Below are positions 1 to 11,548 of a DNA stretch of 64,000 nucleotides, piece by piece; position 1 is the first letter of the stretch; every line of letters begins with the position of its first letter. A program made the position numbers and the translations under genes. The DNA comes from Aurifilum marmelostoma (taxonomy: Eukaryota > Ascomycota > Sordariomycetes > Diaporthales > Cryphonectriaceae). The stretch is taken from assembly GCA_027559495.1 (NCBI GenBank), contig JAMXSV010000015.1, positions 62,001 through 126,000 on the forward strand, read 5' to 3'. The notes under the pieces were generated by a model, which made no database searches, was not told the DNA's origin, and was given only the letters and a program-made list of their open reading frames with translations.

Positions 1-1314
1 CAGAAGTCTGGACAAGGCCTTGCGAGACGCCGATTTCGCGTACTGCACCGCCGCTGAACGAGGCAATGACAAGTCTCGCCAGCACATGATCGAAGCCCAA
101 CACCGCCGCTCCGTTATTTATTTCCACAAGAAGCTCTACGCCAATGCCGATGCCTGTGCCTCCTGGGCGCAGCAGCTCGCCAAGGGTGTTTCCATCAAGG
201 CTATCGATCACACCGCCGACAACACGGACGAGAAGGGCTTCTACCATATTACTGCCGCCGACATCGAGGTGCGGCAAAAGACTGCCCCTAGCCAGGAGCA
301 GCAGGGGAATGGCGGTGATAAGTTTGCCGAGATCTCCTCCATACTTGGTGGCAGCACAGACTCCAGCGGTACCTATCAGAAGGAGTGGCTTAGGACGCAG
401 CACTGGCGTACCACCACCCTCCGCTTCCTCGAGGCACTTCCTGCCGACGACCCGGCCCGTAGAGTCACCGCCAGAGTCAATCCCGTAAAACCGTCGCTTG
501 CGGAAGAAGATGCGGTGGTGCAGAAACGCGACCCAGAGGTTCAAGCCGCTAAGGCTTCCCTGGTCGAGACACAGCCCAAGCGAGAGCCCTACAATGGCCC
601 TTTCCGCAGCCAGATGTACCAATCCGAAGCCTCCATCAACATCTCGCTGTTCATGAAGTTCGCCACCAAGGAGGACACGGACAACGTGAGGGTTGATATG
701 CAGCCAAACTTGGTAAGTGACCTTTGGCGTCCCAGGTGAACAGTCCTAGATAGCTATACTCACAATGTCTACAGATCACCGTCGCCGGAGTTCCTCGCGA
801 GCCGTCCACCGCTTACATCATCCCCCACGCCGCGATCAACCCTACGAAGTCTACATATCGTGTTGCCACTATGAAGATCGAGTTTAACCTCGCTAAGGCA
901 CAGCCTGGAAAGTGGCCCAGCTTTGGTCGCGAAGAGCTGAGCCAGCCCGACCCGTCTACATTACCCAGGGCAGAACAAAACGCGAGCCACGCCACTTTGG
1001 CTGCCGATACAACTGCAGCTCAGGCTGACAAACCCAAAGAAGCCCCCAAACCCAAGGCCCCAGCGTACCCGACTAGCGCCAAGGGCGGGCCCAAGGACTG
1101 GGACAATATCGCGACAGATGAGAAGGACGACGACAAGGACGTCAATGCGTTCTTCAAGCAGCTATACAAGGACGCTACTCCCGATCAGCAGCGTGCCATG
1201 ATGAAGAGCTTCCAGGAGAGTAATGGCACCACCCTCAGTACTGACTGGGCCTCGGTCAGCAAGGAGATAGTCAAGACCAACCCTCCTGAGGGCGTTGAAG
1301 CCAAGAAGTGGTAA
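1..1314 (+). CDS. SGT1: SGT1 co-chaperone (5' truncated by window edge)
   Basis: This is the C-terminal part of SGT1, an adaptor of HSP90 and SKP1/SCF-type complexes needed for kinetochore and ubiquitin-ligase assembly. The frame is open from base 2, so the 5' end lies outside the window. Exon A runs to 712, a 62-nt intron occupies 713-774 (gtaagt...acag), and exon B is 775-1314. The visible order is a TPR-type helical region (repeated Ala/Tyr-rich helices, roughly the first 65 codons), a linker, a CS-domain stretch straddling the intron, and an SGS domain at the C-terminus. The SGS domain has the typical core 'KDWDNI', then 'DVNAFFKQLYKDATPDQQRAM', 'SFQESNGTTLSTDW', and an end in 'PPEGVEAKKW'. 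The SGS signature makes the call firm. The gene converges on the ceramide glucosyltransferase gene. Confidence 0.93.
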
Positions 1315-1805
1315 TCTTGATGGACTCAACTCGCAGGGAGGGAGACGAGCAGGCAAAGACGCGAGGGGATGGAGGTCGAAACAGCGATGAGGTTGAGCTC
1401 AGAAGATTCCTACCGGGCTTTTTTTTTTTTTTTTTTTTTTTTTTCTTCTCTGCCATCTGAGCTCATGTGAGATCTCGGGAATCGAGTCATCAAGGCTTGT
1501 GGGTGATGAGCCGCGAGCCTCTTATTGCTCTTGATGACATGTAAATCGCTAATCGTTATAGCGCAGCCAGGAGTTAGGGGATCCCAAAATTGTCAAAAGC
1601 CCGCCACAGGGTGCTCTCAGTTTGTGTCAGATTAAGTAGCCAGTCATGAGATATTTCAACGACACTATCAACGAAACAATGCTCTCAGAAGACGTACTTG
1701 CGCACTTGAAATACAAAAATGAAGACACTACTGTAATGAATTAATGTGATATTAAGTCTTAAGATGATGCTGGCCCAGAGTCTTGAGTCCTGGTGTGGCA
1801 ATTCA
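1315..1805. other. Intergenic, convergent 3' flanks
   Basis: This 491 bp stretch lies between two converging genes and holds their 3' untranslated regions. Its only notable element is a run of 26 T at 1419-1444. No ORF here looks coding. Confidence 0.6.
1419..1444 (+). repeat. Homopolymer T26
   Basis: An uninterrupted run of 26 T starts about 105 bp after the SGT1 stop codon, in its presumed 3' UTR or just beyond it. It is a simple-sequence tract and its length is prone to sequencing error. Confidence 0.95.
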
Positions 1806-3527
1806 CTACGATTTGAATCGAGACGGTCTCTGGTGAGCAGTTGGGGGGCGGCCCCACTTAGGCACATCCTGGATCTGGGGGTGCTCATACTCAGCACCAT
1901 CATTCCGTATCTCATCGTGAGGAGCTATGGCGTCTCCATTTCGCTGGGGCCCGGTTTCGTCAATTGCGACAACACTCATGTCTCTATGGACCTTGAAGGT
2001 CCTTCCGCGCCAGGTGACGGTGGTACCGAGCAGCACTGCCCAGGTCCAGATAGGCAGGGCCAGAAACTCCCTGCCAATCCAGGCCGGTACCCAAGCCCAC
2101 AAAGGTTTCGGCTGAAGTCCGCCGGGCGCTTGGGGGCCCCTGGCAAAGGCCGGCGTTGTGTCGTCGACCTCAACGGTGAGACTCTTATGTAGACGGCGGT
2201 ATACCGCTCTGTCGCAGAGCATCCAGATGGTGACACCGACCATCCACAACAAGCACATGGCAGTCCATGATTGAGGGATGCCAAAGGTCTTGTGACACCA
2301 TGGAATAGTGGTGATGGCATACGCGAAGTAGAGGTTGCACAGCAGGGACTCCACGCCTGGTTCGACAAGGGTGGCAATCAGGACTGTCCATTTGCGGGCA
2401 CGCAGCCACCTGACCCTTCGGGCACAGTAGGCAGCGACGGACATGCCGCTCATGGGCTGGATGGCGATATCCCCCCAGACCAGACCGTGCTTCTTGTAGC
2501 CCGGCAAATCCGCCTTCCAGAGCAGGTCCCCGATGAGATGATCTTCACAGATATTGTGGGAGAAGAAATCGACGCCGCGGCGACGGTGCGCGTCGGAGGC
2601 TTTCAGATTCTTGTTCAGGCCGGGATCGGTGCAAGCGTCAAGATGAGCCTTGCGGAACATATTGCTCTTCCCGATGATGCAAGGCGCAGCACCAACAGTG
2701 TTGATGGCGCCGTAAAACTTGGCGTGACTGGTGGCCATGAACATCTCATCGAGGCGTCCGCCCCCGAGACGCCAGATGCGTGCAAACAGGGACTCCGTTG
2801 TCCCGCTGCCATCGGTACCCTTGGACTCGGCTGCAGCCATATCTACCACCAAAGGCATGTGATGGACGAAACGGAACGGCGTCGTCTTTTTCCCGTCTGG
2901 GAGGAAACCAATGAGCCTGTCCACCATGCGGCCCGCAACACCCCTAGATATCCAGACATTACAGTCGATTATCCAAATAAGTTCCCCTTTGGCCTCACGG
3001 TAGGCACGGCTGATGTTGCGAATCTTGGGGTTGGGACCCAGTTCATTGCCTATCTTGCCTTCCAGACTCGAGATCAGGGGGTCGTACTCCTCCACCAGAA
3101 GACGCACATCAAAGTCGGCGAAGTCCTGGACGATCTTGTCGAGCGTGGGGTATGCCGGGTCATCCTCGGAAGAAACGCAGATTCTTATAGACAGCTTGGA
3201 CTTAGGGTAATCCTGGCGGAAGATAGACGCGAGGCATTCGTAGAGTTCAGGCTCGAGGCCCTTGACGGGACGGATAACGGTGATGTGAGGGACCTGATCC
3301 TCAGGCAGATGAGAAGAGACGGGTCTGCGTGGAGGGTAGGAGTAATATAGATACCTAGATGTTCAACCAAAGTCAGATGAGGCGTCTTTTAGGGGTAGGG
3401 GGCTCAAAGGGGCAGAGGGCATGACGTACAGCATAAGGATCCCGATGCTCTGGATCACGTACATGGACGAGCTCCAGAGCAAGGCCGGTATCGCGGCATA
3501 CAACGCGACACGTTCCATGCTGAACAT
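1806..3527 (-). CDS. Ceramide glucosyltransferase (GT21)
   Basis: This enzyme transfers glucose from UDP-glucose to ceramide to make glucosylceramide, on Golgi/ER membranes. Exon 1 is 3527-3430, the intron 3429-3355 (gtacgt...ctag) and exon 2 3354-1806, giving 548 aa, close to fungal family length. Exon 1 encodes an N-terminal membrane segment. The family D,D,D,(Q/R)xxRW signature is visible. D1 lies in the 'RPVKGLEPEL ... SSEDDPAY' block. D2 is Asp163 in 'WIIDCNVWI'. D3 is Asp304 in 'CEDHLIGDLLWK'. The basic motif is 'RRVRW' at about 345-349. Several C-terminal hydrophobic segments follow, as in GlcT/HSX11-type enzymes. The start at 3527 is the first ATG of the open exon; a second Met lies three codons downstream. 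The gene is divergent from SEN2 and convergent with SGT1. Confidence 0.93.
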
Positions 3528-4569
3528 GTTATGGTAGGTATGCCATCGAGCACTAGGCAGCCTAGCCGAGGATTGGTTGAGTTGCTGGGTTCTTTATGGA
3601 AAGTATGTGGCGCAAAGACCAAGGCAGAGCGGCGATTGCAGGATAGGAGGACGGGAGGGACGACGAAAAGATCACGAAGAGGCCATGATGGGAAACGCTC
3701 CTTGCCTGCCTCTGAAACGGAGCAAGGCCAGTCGACCAGAGGCCGGATGACGATGTGTCCAGATGGCATGGGTCCTCACGTGGAGCTCTTTTGGGTTTTA
3801 ATTTTTTTTTTATTTTTATTTTTATTAATTTTCCGTAAACTTCTTTTTTCTTCTTGCTCGAACTTACCTCGCCGCTGATCCGGCGGCGCCACCGGCAGAG
3901 TCAGTCGGTGAGCCTGCCTGCCGCTGTCTCAGAGGATAGAGGGGCAGCTACTTAGCGCGCCTAGGTGCACATACCGCAGCTACATAAAGTAGTACACAGT
4001 ATTTTTAAGTCACAGTAGGCGTGGTATGTTTGCAGACCGCGTGGACCCGCCAACGCAAAACTTCCTGCCCATCCCGCTGAGGCACAAAACTTTCTTTCCG
4101 ACCGCACCAATCACTCACACCACTCATCAACCTACCTTCCCACAGGCCCAGGCTGAAGTCAAACCACCATAACGTTGATGCAAACCTCATGGATCCTTTG
4201 TGAGCAGTGTATCATATGATACCCATCTTCGTATCGAATGGCTGGACCTTCGTTGGGTTGCTCAGAATGTCCCTTCAAACGGTGAGTAGGAAAAAGAGCA
4301 AAATTTACTCTGCAACCACCCGCCCCCTCCCCTGTTTCTTGTCCTCCTTCACAACCCATATGTTCCCTCGCGGTGATGACACCTACTCCTTTCGGTGCTT
4401 AGAGAGCCTCGTCTCTCGATGAATGCCCAAAAAATAGACTATAACGGTATCTGAGCGATCAATCAACACACATGCTTCGAATGTATTCCGTCGCTGCGCA
4501 GATTCAAGGTGCCATCTGCTGACCTTGTTCTTGATTCGCCACAACAGTCCGACATGACCTGAAATAGCA
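3528..4569. promoter_or_regulatory. Divergent promoter region, ceramide glucosyltransferase / SEN2
   Basis: This 1.04 kb stretch separates two divergently transcribed genes and must hold both promoters. It contains T-rich tracts around 3799-3833 and pyrimidine-rich sequence near 4320-4345. A plausible 5' UTR intron of SEN2 runs from 4282 (gtgagt) to 4547 (acaacag), with a CTGAC branch-like site at about 4519. No coding ORF is supported. Confidence 0.5.
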
Positions 4570-6321
4570 ATGGCCGAGTCCAAGAACCGCCCTTCTCCCG
4601 ATCGTCAGGTCAGATCTTCTGATCCTTCGGCACCTTTGCTGTCAGCATCCCCTTCCGCTCCTCCCGCGGCCACAATCGCACCCACAACCACTTCAGCCGC
4701 TCCGCGACGGCCAAGGCAAGCTCCGGTTCATGAGCTTTACAAACAGCCCGCTCCCCTGCGCGTATTTCCTCTCCCGACCTTTGCCGGCACCGACAATCCT
4801 GTGTCTCTGGTGCAGCTTGCCGTTGCTTGGCTAGGCCAGGTGTTCTTCCCGCCCAGACCCGAACCATCTGTCATCCATACTGCCTTCTGGGACAATGACA
4901 CCCGGTCCATTGTCGTCACAGACGCAGGGTCCATGGCGGACCTATGGCAACAGGGTTTCTATGGCAAGGGCAGTCTGAGCAGAAGCGAGCCTAACTGGCT
5001 CAAGAGGGAAAGCTTGCGGCGGGGTGCCACCCGTGACAGGGTCAGTGAGCTGGCCACGGAAAAGAGGCGAGAGGATCGTGTTCGCGCAAAATGGGAGCGA
5101 GCCCGCGTTGAACAAGAAGCACTCGAGCAGAGACGTAGGGAGGAGGCCAGCACCCTGACTGAAGCCGCCGTAGAAGCGGTCGTAGAGATTCCAGCAAGCT
5201 TGACACGGCCGCCAGTCGGGCCTTCAGAGCTCCTTGCTCTTCCCAACTCCCAACTTGACCTCGTCGCAGCCTCCCGCACACACGTCAGGTCCTCTGAGGA
5301 TAGCATGGAAGCCACGGATGGTTCAATGGACGGGTCAGGTGCATCCGGCAATGACGACGCTGATACCAACACGACTGTCTCTGCTGGCTCCGCAACGCTC
5401 AAGCGTCCCAAGAGTGTTCGCTTTTCGCCTCGGGTCGAGTCAGCTGTCTTTCAACATACCGACCCACCGAGTCCATCTCGTTCCTTGTCGTCCTTCGCGC
5501 CAATGGGTGCTAGCGTCACCAGACCGGACGATGTCCTACGTTCTGATAAGACTTCGAGGGAAGAAAACACAACAGATAGGGTCCAAAACACCACTACTGC
5601 TGAGTCTGATATACCAGTCCAAGTAGCTGTGGCCAATAAGGAACATCTGCAGCTTGCGCCAGAGGAGGCCTTCTTCTTGCGTTTTGCCCTAGGTACCCTG
5701 AAGGTGACAGATTCTGCCACACAGGGTGTTCTCTCCACCAAGGACCTTCTTACTCTGCTGCGCCAGCATTCGTACTTTCCTCCACGGTTGTCACAACCTC
5801 TGCAGCCTGATGACCCCTTTCTCATCCATTATGCCGTATACCACCATTTCCGTTCCCTGGGGTGGGTTCCAAGACCCGGTATCAAGTTCGGTGTTGACTG
5901 TGAGTAATCTGACATCCTTTCCCGTCTCACCCGCCTCGCCTGTTGGACCGTGGTTGTCCTGCACCGCGTTACACATGTGGTCAAGATTTGCTGATATACG
6001 AATGCGATAGGGCTTCTCTATAACCGGGGGCCTGTCTTTGACCACGCCGAGTACGGCCTGCTAGTGCTCCCATCCTATGCTCACTCCCATTGGAAGACCG
6101 ATGGACGGCAGGCGTCGCAAAAGTCCTGGCATTGGCTCATGGGTGTGAACAGAGTCCTTTCCAAGGTTTTCAAAAGCCTGGTTCTCGTCTACGTCGATGT
6201 GCCGCCACCTGCTGCATTAGATGCCGACGGCGAACCCCGTATGGGCATGGCAAATCTGCTCAAGCAATATAAGATACGGGAACAGATGGTCAAGCGATGG
6301 TCGCCGAACCGAGACCGCTAG
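4570..6321 (+). CDS. SEN2: tRNA-splicing endonuclease subunit Sen2
   Basis: Sen2 is a catalytic subunit of the heterotetrameric tRNA-splicing endonuclease and cuts the 5' splice site of intron-containing pre-tRNAs. Exon 1 is 4570-5899, the intron 5900-6010 (gtgagt...atag) and exon 2 6011-6321, giving 546 aa. The N-terminal half has a conserved block from 'PAPLRVFPLPTFAGTDNPVS', then a low-complexity acidic/Ser-rich spacer with a highly charged helix (about 160-195). The C-terminal nuclease domain starts near residue 355. The catalytic triad is visible: Tyr447 in 'WLLYNRGP', His455 in 'FDHAEYG' and Lys498 in 'VLSKVFKSL'. Tyr and His are 8 residues apart, the spacing known for yeast Sen2. The ATG at 4570 follows the putative 5' UTR intron. 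Confidence 0.93.
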
Positions 6322-7538
6322 ACTGAGATCACTAAGAGGTGATCTTGTGGGACAGGCACTTATGCACACGTGGGACGTAATCTCCCACAGCCGCAGGGTA
6401 TCGAGCTTATTTTTCTGGGAAATCGGCCCCAAGACGGGGCTTTCCTCTCATCTCAAACTCGCATCCCCAAGGGCATACTTTTGCTCTGTGTCCGGAGGGC
6501 AACTTCAGTATTCGAAAAAAATGTACAGAGACATGATGGAAGTAACGAAAATCGAATATTGAAAAATCATGAGGGCCGTTTTGTGCTTGTTCTTGTGGAC
6601 TCCGTGGGTGGAGCCCGACGCCCCGACTACAGGGGTTTCTGTGGGGATTGAGGAGGCTTAATGGCTGAGGGACAGTTGTTCGCAGATTGTCCCTCACATA
6701 GCGTGATCATTTGGAGGTACGACTTTCGGCGGAGCGGACCTACGATCTTCTGCTTATCCACGGCGATCCAATTCTGCATTGCATAAGTAGCGCATATACG
6801 AGGTGGTATAGCATGCTATCGGCCCATGTCCTGCCTATATGGGGGTAACATATATGTACATTCACACGAATCAGGGCGCGATGAGCCTTTTCGTCCTTTC
6901 CATCCCCGCTCCACCTTGGCAATGCTACCATGGCGGTAAAGCAAGCTACAGAATTCTTCCGGTGATATCAGTGAATGGGAAAAGGGCTGAGGTTCGAGCC
7001 GCTGCGAGCTCCTGGCGCGGCGGAGGCAGGGTGCTCTCCTGGGGCTTGTCCGAGGAATGGGTCTGTCGCGGCCCAATCACATGATGGTTCACACTTTCGA
7101 GATAGCCACAATATCCGCAGTTGCATTGAAAGATATGGAACACGTGGATTACCAGGTACTTTGCTGATCAGAGGGGTCGCACAGAACGCCCAGCGCCGCA
7201 TTACTGCATGTCTTGGAACCTTCCTGCGGTCAGCTATTGGGGGGCAGGGAGGGGGCGCCCGTAGGGCTGCACGTGTGTGGTACACTGGTGTCACCACCCT
7301 GGCTGTGTTGTGCTTACGGTCCCGACTGGCTGCTTTTCTGTTTCCTCGAATTCAGCCGAGGTGAGAAGAGGAAGAGGGAGGTTTGTCGTTTTCGTTAACG
7401 TCATCACAGAGTTCGTGCCTGTCGTGTGGTTTTGCCATCAAGCGATGCGGAATTGCCATGGAATAACCCGACGAGGATCACCAGGGACAAGAAGGGCGCA
7501 GACTGCTATTCAACGGCGATCAGAGGTGCCGCGAGAAG
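6322..7538. other. Intergenic, 3' of SEN2 and 5' of rhodopsin-domain gene
   Basis: This 1.2 kb stretch holds the SEN2 3' flank and the promoter/leader of the next gene. Short ORFs on both strands show no family signature. I see nothing else in it. Confidence 0.5.
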
Positions 7539-9504
7539 ATGGCAGGCAGCAGTGCGACGGCCACGCAGCTGTCGCAGAGCGCGTTCGATGTAAGCACACT
7601 CACTCATGCGCTTTCTCGCCCTCTGGCTCGATCTCATTGATGCTGCTGATGCTGAGACCAAACTCCAACCCAGGGCATAAACTGGCTCTTTTTCTCCCTC
7701 TCTGTCATCGCCCTCGCCTCGCGGCTCTACATCCGTATCACCGTCTTCCGCAAACTCATCACAGAGGACTTTCTCATGCTCGCCACCTTGTGTCTTCTCG
7801 TTGCCGATGAAGCCCTCGGACAACGCTTCTCGAGCACCATCTACTGGTTCATGGGCGTGGCCAGCGGGACGAAGTCCATCGGCAATGACCTGACGGGGTT
7901 TCTGGACGCAGCAAGCGCCATGTTGAGTACGTGTAGCCATCCACCTCGTTGCCGTTCGATGGCATTCCCTACCCAAGACAGGGTCCTTGTGACTTTGCTC
8001 CCAGATGGGCTCGCCAGGGTATCTTGTCGGGGGGGATAAGCCTGGTCATCACATAGCCATGTTCAATGGGGAAAGCAAATAGACTGACCTACTCGCTCGA
8101 CTCGGAGTGCAGAGGCTCTCGGCTCCGCCATCATCTTCTTCCTTGCAGCCCTCTATGTCATCAAGGCCAACTTCATGTTCTTTTTCCGCCGGCTGGGCAG
8201 CAGGGGATCCAAGCTCTTCTTCACATTATGGTGGATCGCCTTTGGTGTCGTCATGGCCTGCGGCGTCGTAAGCCTCTGCATGGGCGTTCAGACTTTCCGG
8301 TGCCTCTTCAACGGCATCATCTATACCCTTGAGCAGTGCGAGTCGGGCGCGGACCAGAATATCTACTTTACATATTTCAAGGTGACGGTAGCGCTGGATA
8401 TCATCACAGACGCAATCAGTGAGTACTTGCCATCCCGTTCTTTCTCAGGTTCCATGAAGGTCGAGATGTGTCGGCCGGAAAGAGGAGAGGCGACCAAATG
8501 AGACGAAATGTGACAGGAACTGACCGGTAGGACGGGGTCACACAGTCATCGCTTTCCCGATTTGGATCCTCTGGGGCGTGCAGATATCCACACGCAAGAA
8601 GATCGCCCTCGGCGCCATCTTCTCGCTCGTCGGCCTGACTATTGTGGCGACAATTCTCCGTGGCGCAATCCTAACCAGCGTATTCGAACAATCGGAGGCC
8701 GGAAATACGATCAATATCCCGTGGATCTGGTTTTGGTTCCACATAGAGCTTTGCATATGTGAGTTCTCCAGCCCCTCCCATCATCATCCTCATCCACCCG
8801 TGCTACTGTCTCATGAGAGGCGGTTCACCCTTTCATCCTTGGGCTGTCACAAGTTGACTCACTCTGATTGTTGTTCTTGCTGCCTATCAGCCGTCATAGT
8901 TGCGTGCCTTGTCTCTTTCCGCTCGCTCTTCATGCACAATCGCGAGCAGGCATCCGGCGAAGCTCAGCGCCGAGCCGCTGCCATGAGGCGGAGGAGCGGC
9001 TACAATCAGTATCTCGGCGGGAACAGCAACGAGCGGACGCCGCAGCAGAGCGGGAACGGTAGTCGAGGGAATTCAGGTCTGCGTGGGCAGTTCAAGTATT
9101 GGCAGGACAGTGTATTCGACGCATGTCGCACCCTAGAGGGTTTGGATTTCGATGACGGGACCACTCTGGTCGATGAGGAACATGAGCTGCCCGAGAGGAG
9201 TCCGGCTGACAGGACAGAAGGGCATGAGAGAGACGTGGAGGCAGGCCATCGCCCAGTGACACCGCAGCAACAGCAAGCTACTCGAGGATCGGATCGGTCG
9301 CCGAGCATTGATTCGCTGCTCATGGTGGAGGAAGCACAGTCGCCCGTATCAGATCGACGGATCGATCGCAGGGCGACCTTTACCGGCAGCATAGATTCAT
9401 CCGGCGGACGACCGCTCAGTTTCGACTCACTTAATCGACATCCGTCGGGGGGTACTGTGAGCCCAGTCTCCTCCTCAGATGAGAGGCGAGTCCCATCTCG
9501 ATAG
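7539..9504 (+). CDS. Integral membrane protein, fungal rhodopsin domain (SAT4/Pth11-like group)
   Basis: This is a predicted seven-helix plasma-membrane protein of the large fungal rhodopsin-like (Fung_rhodopsin/SAT4) family. Members are often annotated as integral membrane proteins and a few, such as Pth11, act in surface sensing. Exons are 7539-7589, 7674-7926, 8113-8418, 8546-8758 and 8891-9504, all with GT-AG limits, giving 478 aa. The family-typical first block 'RLYIRITVFRKLITEDFLML' follows helix 1, and 'DIITDAI|IIAFPIWILWGVQI' spans an exon junction. About seven hydrophobic helices end at 'ISVIVACLVSFRSLF' (near residue 285). The last 190 residues are a Ser/Arg/Gln-rich cytoplasmic tail. 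The last intron (132 nt) is in frame without stops, so unspliced mRNA would insert 44 residues in helix 7. The ligand is unknown. Confidence 0.87.
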
Positions 9505-11548
9505 CAGGAGTCGCGAGAAGGGGGTGAAATTTGTCTTTGGCTCGAGTCATAGTAATTTCTAATATCGAGAAATATATCACTTGCGATACCAACTGGATAA
9601 TCTCCGCCAAGGACGGAAGAAACAAAGGGAAGAAAACAGAGATTATCGGTAGCTAATCACGGTGTTGTAATGCGTGCAGATGGCTTACTGTCAAGACAGG
9701 AGTTCTGGCGTTTAAGAATAACAGGTCAATCAAATGACAACGTTACTTGGGTTCCCTCGCCTACTTATAATGCGCTGGGCTGTGGGGCCCCGGGTGTCAC
9801 TGCAACCCTAAGTAGGCAACGACATAAACACACTGCATGTACTCAGGTATTTATGCCCCCAAACATTTATCTGCATGTACCTACGTATTTATGCCACACA
9901 CGGAATTTATCTTGTGCATCGTTAAGTCTACACTTGCCCAAATTACTTGTAGTTTTGTCGATCACCTCTAGAGACTTCGATGAAATTCTGCACTCGTCGG
10001 GGCAAAGCAGACTGCTGCTCATGAAGGTCTTGGGATATGAGACAGGCTGAAGGGAAACAAGTTCTTGTCACAAAGCCGTAGATTATCAAGCTGTAGAAAT
10101 CCCAAGTACTTGGAAAGGTAATTCCTATGATAACCATGAAGCCTACAGGGACGATGCTAGCAGTGAACTATTCAGGGGCTTGGGGGCCTCTGCTTCCGCC
10201 CGCCCACGGCAAGGCTTCCTCAGACACGTGGACGAACAAGTATAGAAAGGATCACCATGATCAATAGCACAGCCAATTACTGCGACAAACACCTTAACAC
10301 TCACTGTACTTTTACAGAACTCGGTAACGGGTTTTTAGTCCAGTAACTAGTGGCATGTAACGCCTCGTAGAAGCGCATGCGCTAACAGAGGCAGCGAGGT
10401 CACTCGCTGCCCAGCTTCCTACACGTTCCTACGTGCCGTCTCGTACAATTTCGATCATCTTCCACATGTCGCGAGTTTCTCATATACTACCTATTGATCC
10501 ACCTACCCATGCACGGACGGAGGCAGGCCTTGAGCGAAGGATGGCAGCGTGGAGAACTTCATCGCGACGGGGCTTATTGCCGGTGGAAGCGATGTCCGGT
10601 ACCGCTGGGCCGGCTAACTAATGGCAAACTGTGTATGGTGCTGCAAAATCGAGGTGTCGCTCTCTTTCAGGGGTAAAACTGTCTGTGACAGGTCATGTCC
10701 GCCCTCACAGTGGCCGAAAGGGGAGATCTTGAGAACGGCCTAAACTCACTAAGTCGGCTTCACTAATTCATACATAATGAGCCACACATGGCAAGTCGTG
10801 GCTTTCGAAGTAGCTAGGTACATTCCCACCCTTACTGTACAGGTGTCATGCAGCACGTACCTACTCAAGTCAGCTTGGTTTCGAAGAATTGGCTGGTTGT
10901 GAGCGGTTGACAGATTGCAAGTCTGATAGGATCGCTCTTCTTTAGCCGGGCCCAGATTTCGAAAAATATGTCCGAACTTGTATAAGTAGGACGCCTCGGT
11001 GGAGTCCCTAACTATGATACCTGGCCAATGTCTATTCACATATCCCAGTGCCTGAGTTTTCTTGAGAAAACTCGAGCTAGATTGACTTGTTTTTAAGGGG
11101 TTAGGACGACCGTTTCGAAATCATTAAGACCTATGGCGATTGCCTCGAATAATGTATTGTCATAGAATAGACCTGTGCGGAGAATGGATCACCAAGTTTT
11201 GTGGTATCTTTGGAAAAAGGAGAAGGACGAAGCATTGAACTTGCATAGTCTATGTGGCAGCTGAAAGGAGTGGCAACTCCCAGTGACGGGCCATGCACAA
11301 ATGGACGCCAGCTATTAGATGCACACGAGCTTCAACAACCATAATTTTCAAGCGCCCGATGCCCTATTTCTCTACGGAAAGAAAGAATTCGGATGGCATG
11401 ACGACTTCTACCTAGCCACTCCTTATTCCCTATAGTTGAATGTTTCCAGTCGACATTTTCCTATCGGTTCACATTCGCGCTATGGGCACCAAGAATGGGC
11501 TTGCAGTCACCTCGCGCATCAATCAAAAGCTGACGTGCTTCTCATGGC
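9505..11548. other. Intergenic, 2.0 kb, no gene seen
   Basis: This lies between the rhodopsin-domain gene and the 3' end of a minus-strand gene. Codon structure is broken in all frames. A short direct repeat of 'gtatttatgcc' occurs at 9847-9857 and 9885-9895, 38 bp apart. Nothing else is recognisable. Confidence 0.5.

Noticed and set aside
1271..1456. Minus-strand ORF with a poly-Lys run
   Set aside because: The Lys run is only the complement of the T26 tract.
2271..3350. 359-codon plus-strand ORF
   Set aside because: It is antisense to the ceramide glucosyltransferase CDS, whose motifs and splice sites are clear; the plus frame shows no domain.
6990..7010. tRNA T-loop-like 'ggttcgagcc' (also near 17701 and 13338)
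   Set aside because: The flanking bases do not form a T-stem, and no acceptor or anticodon arms are found at the right distance.
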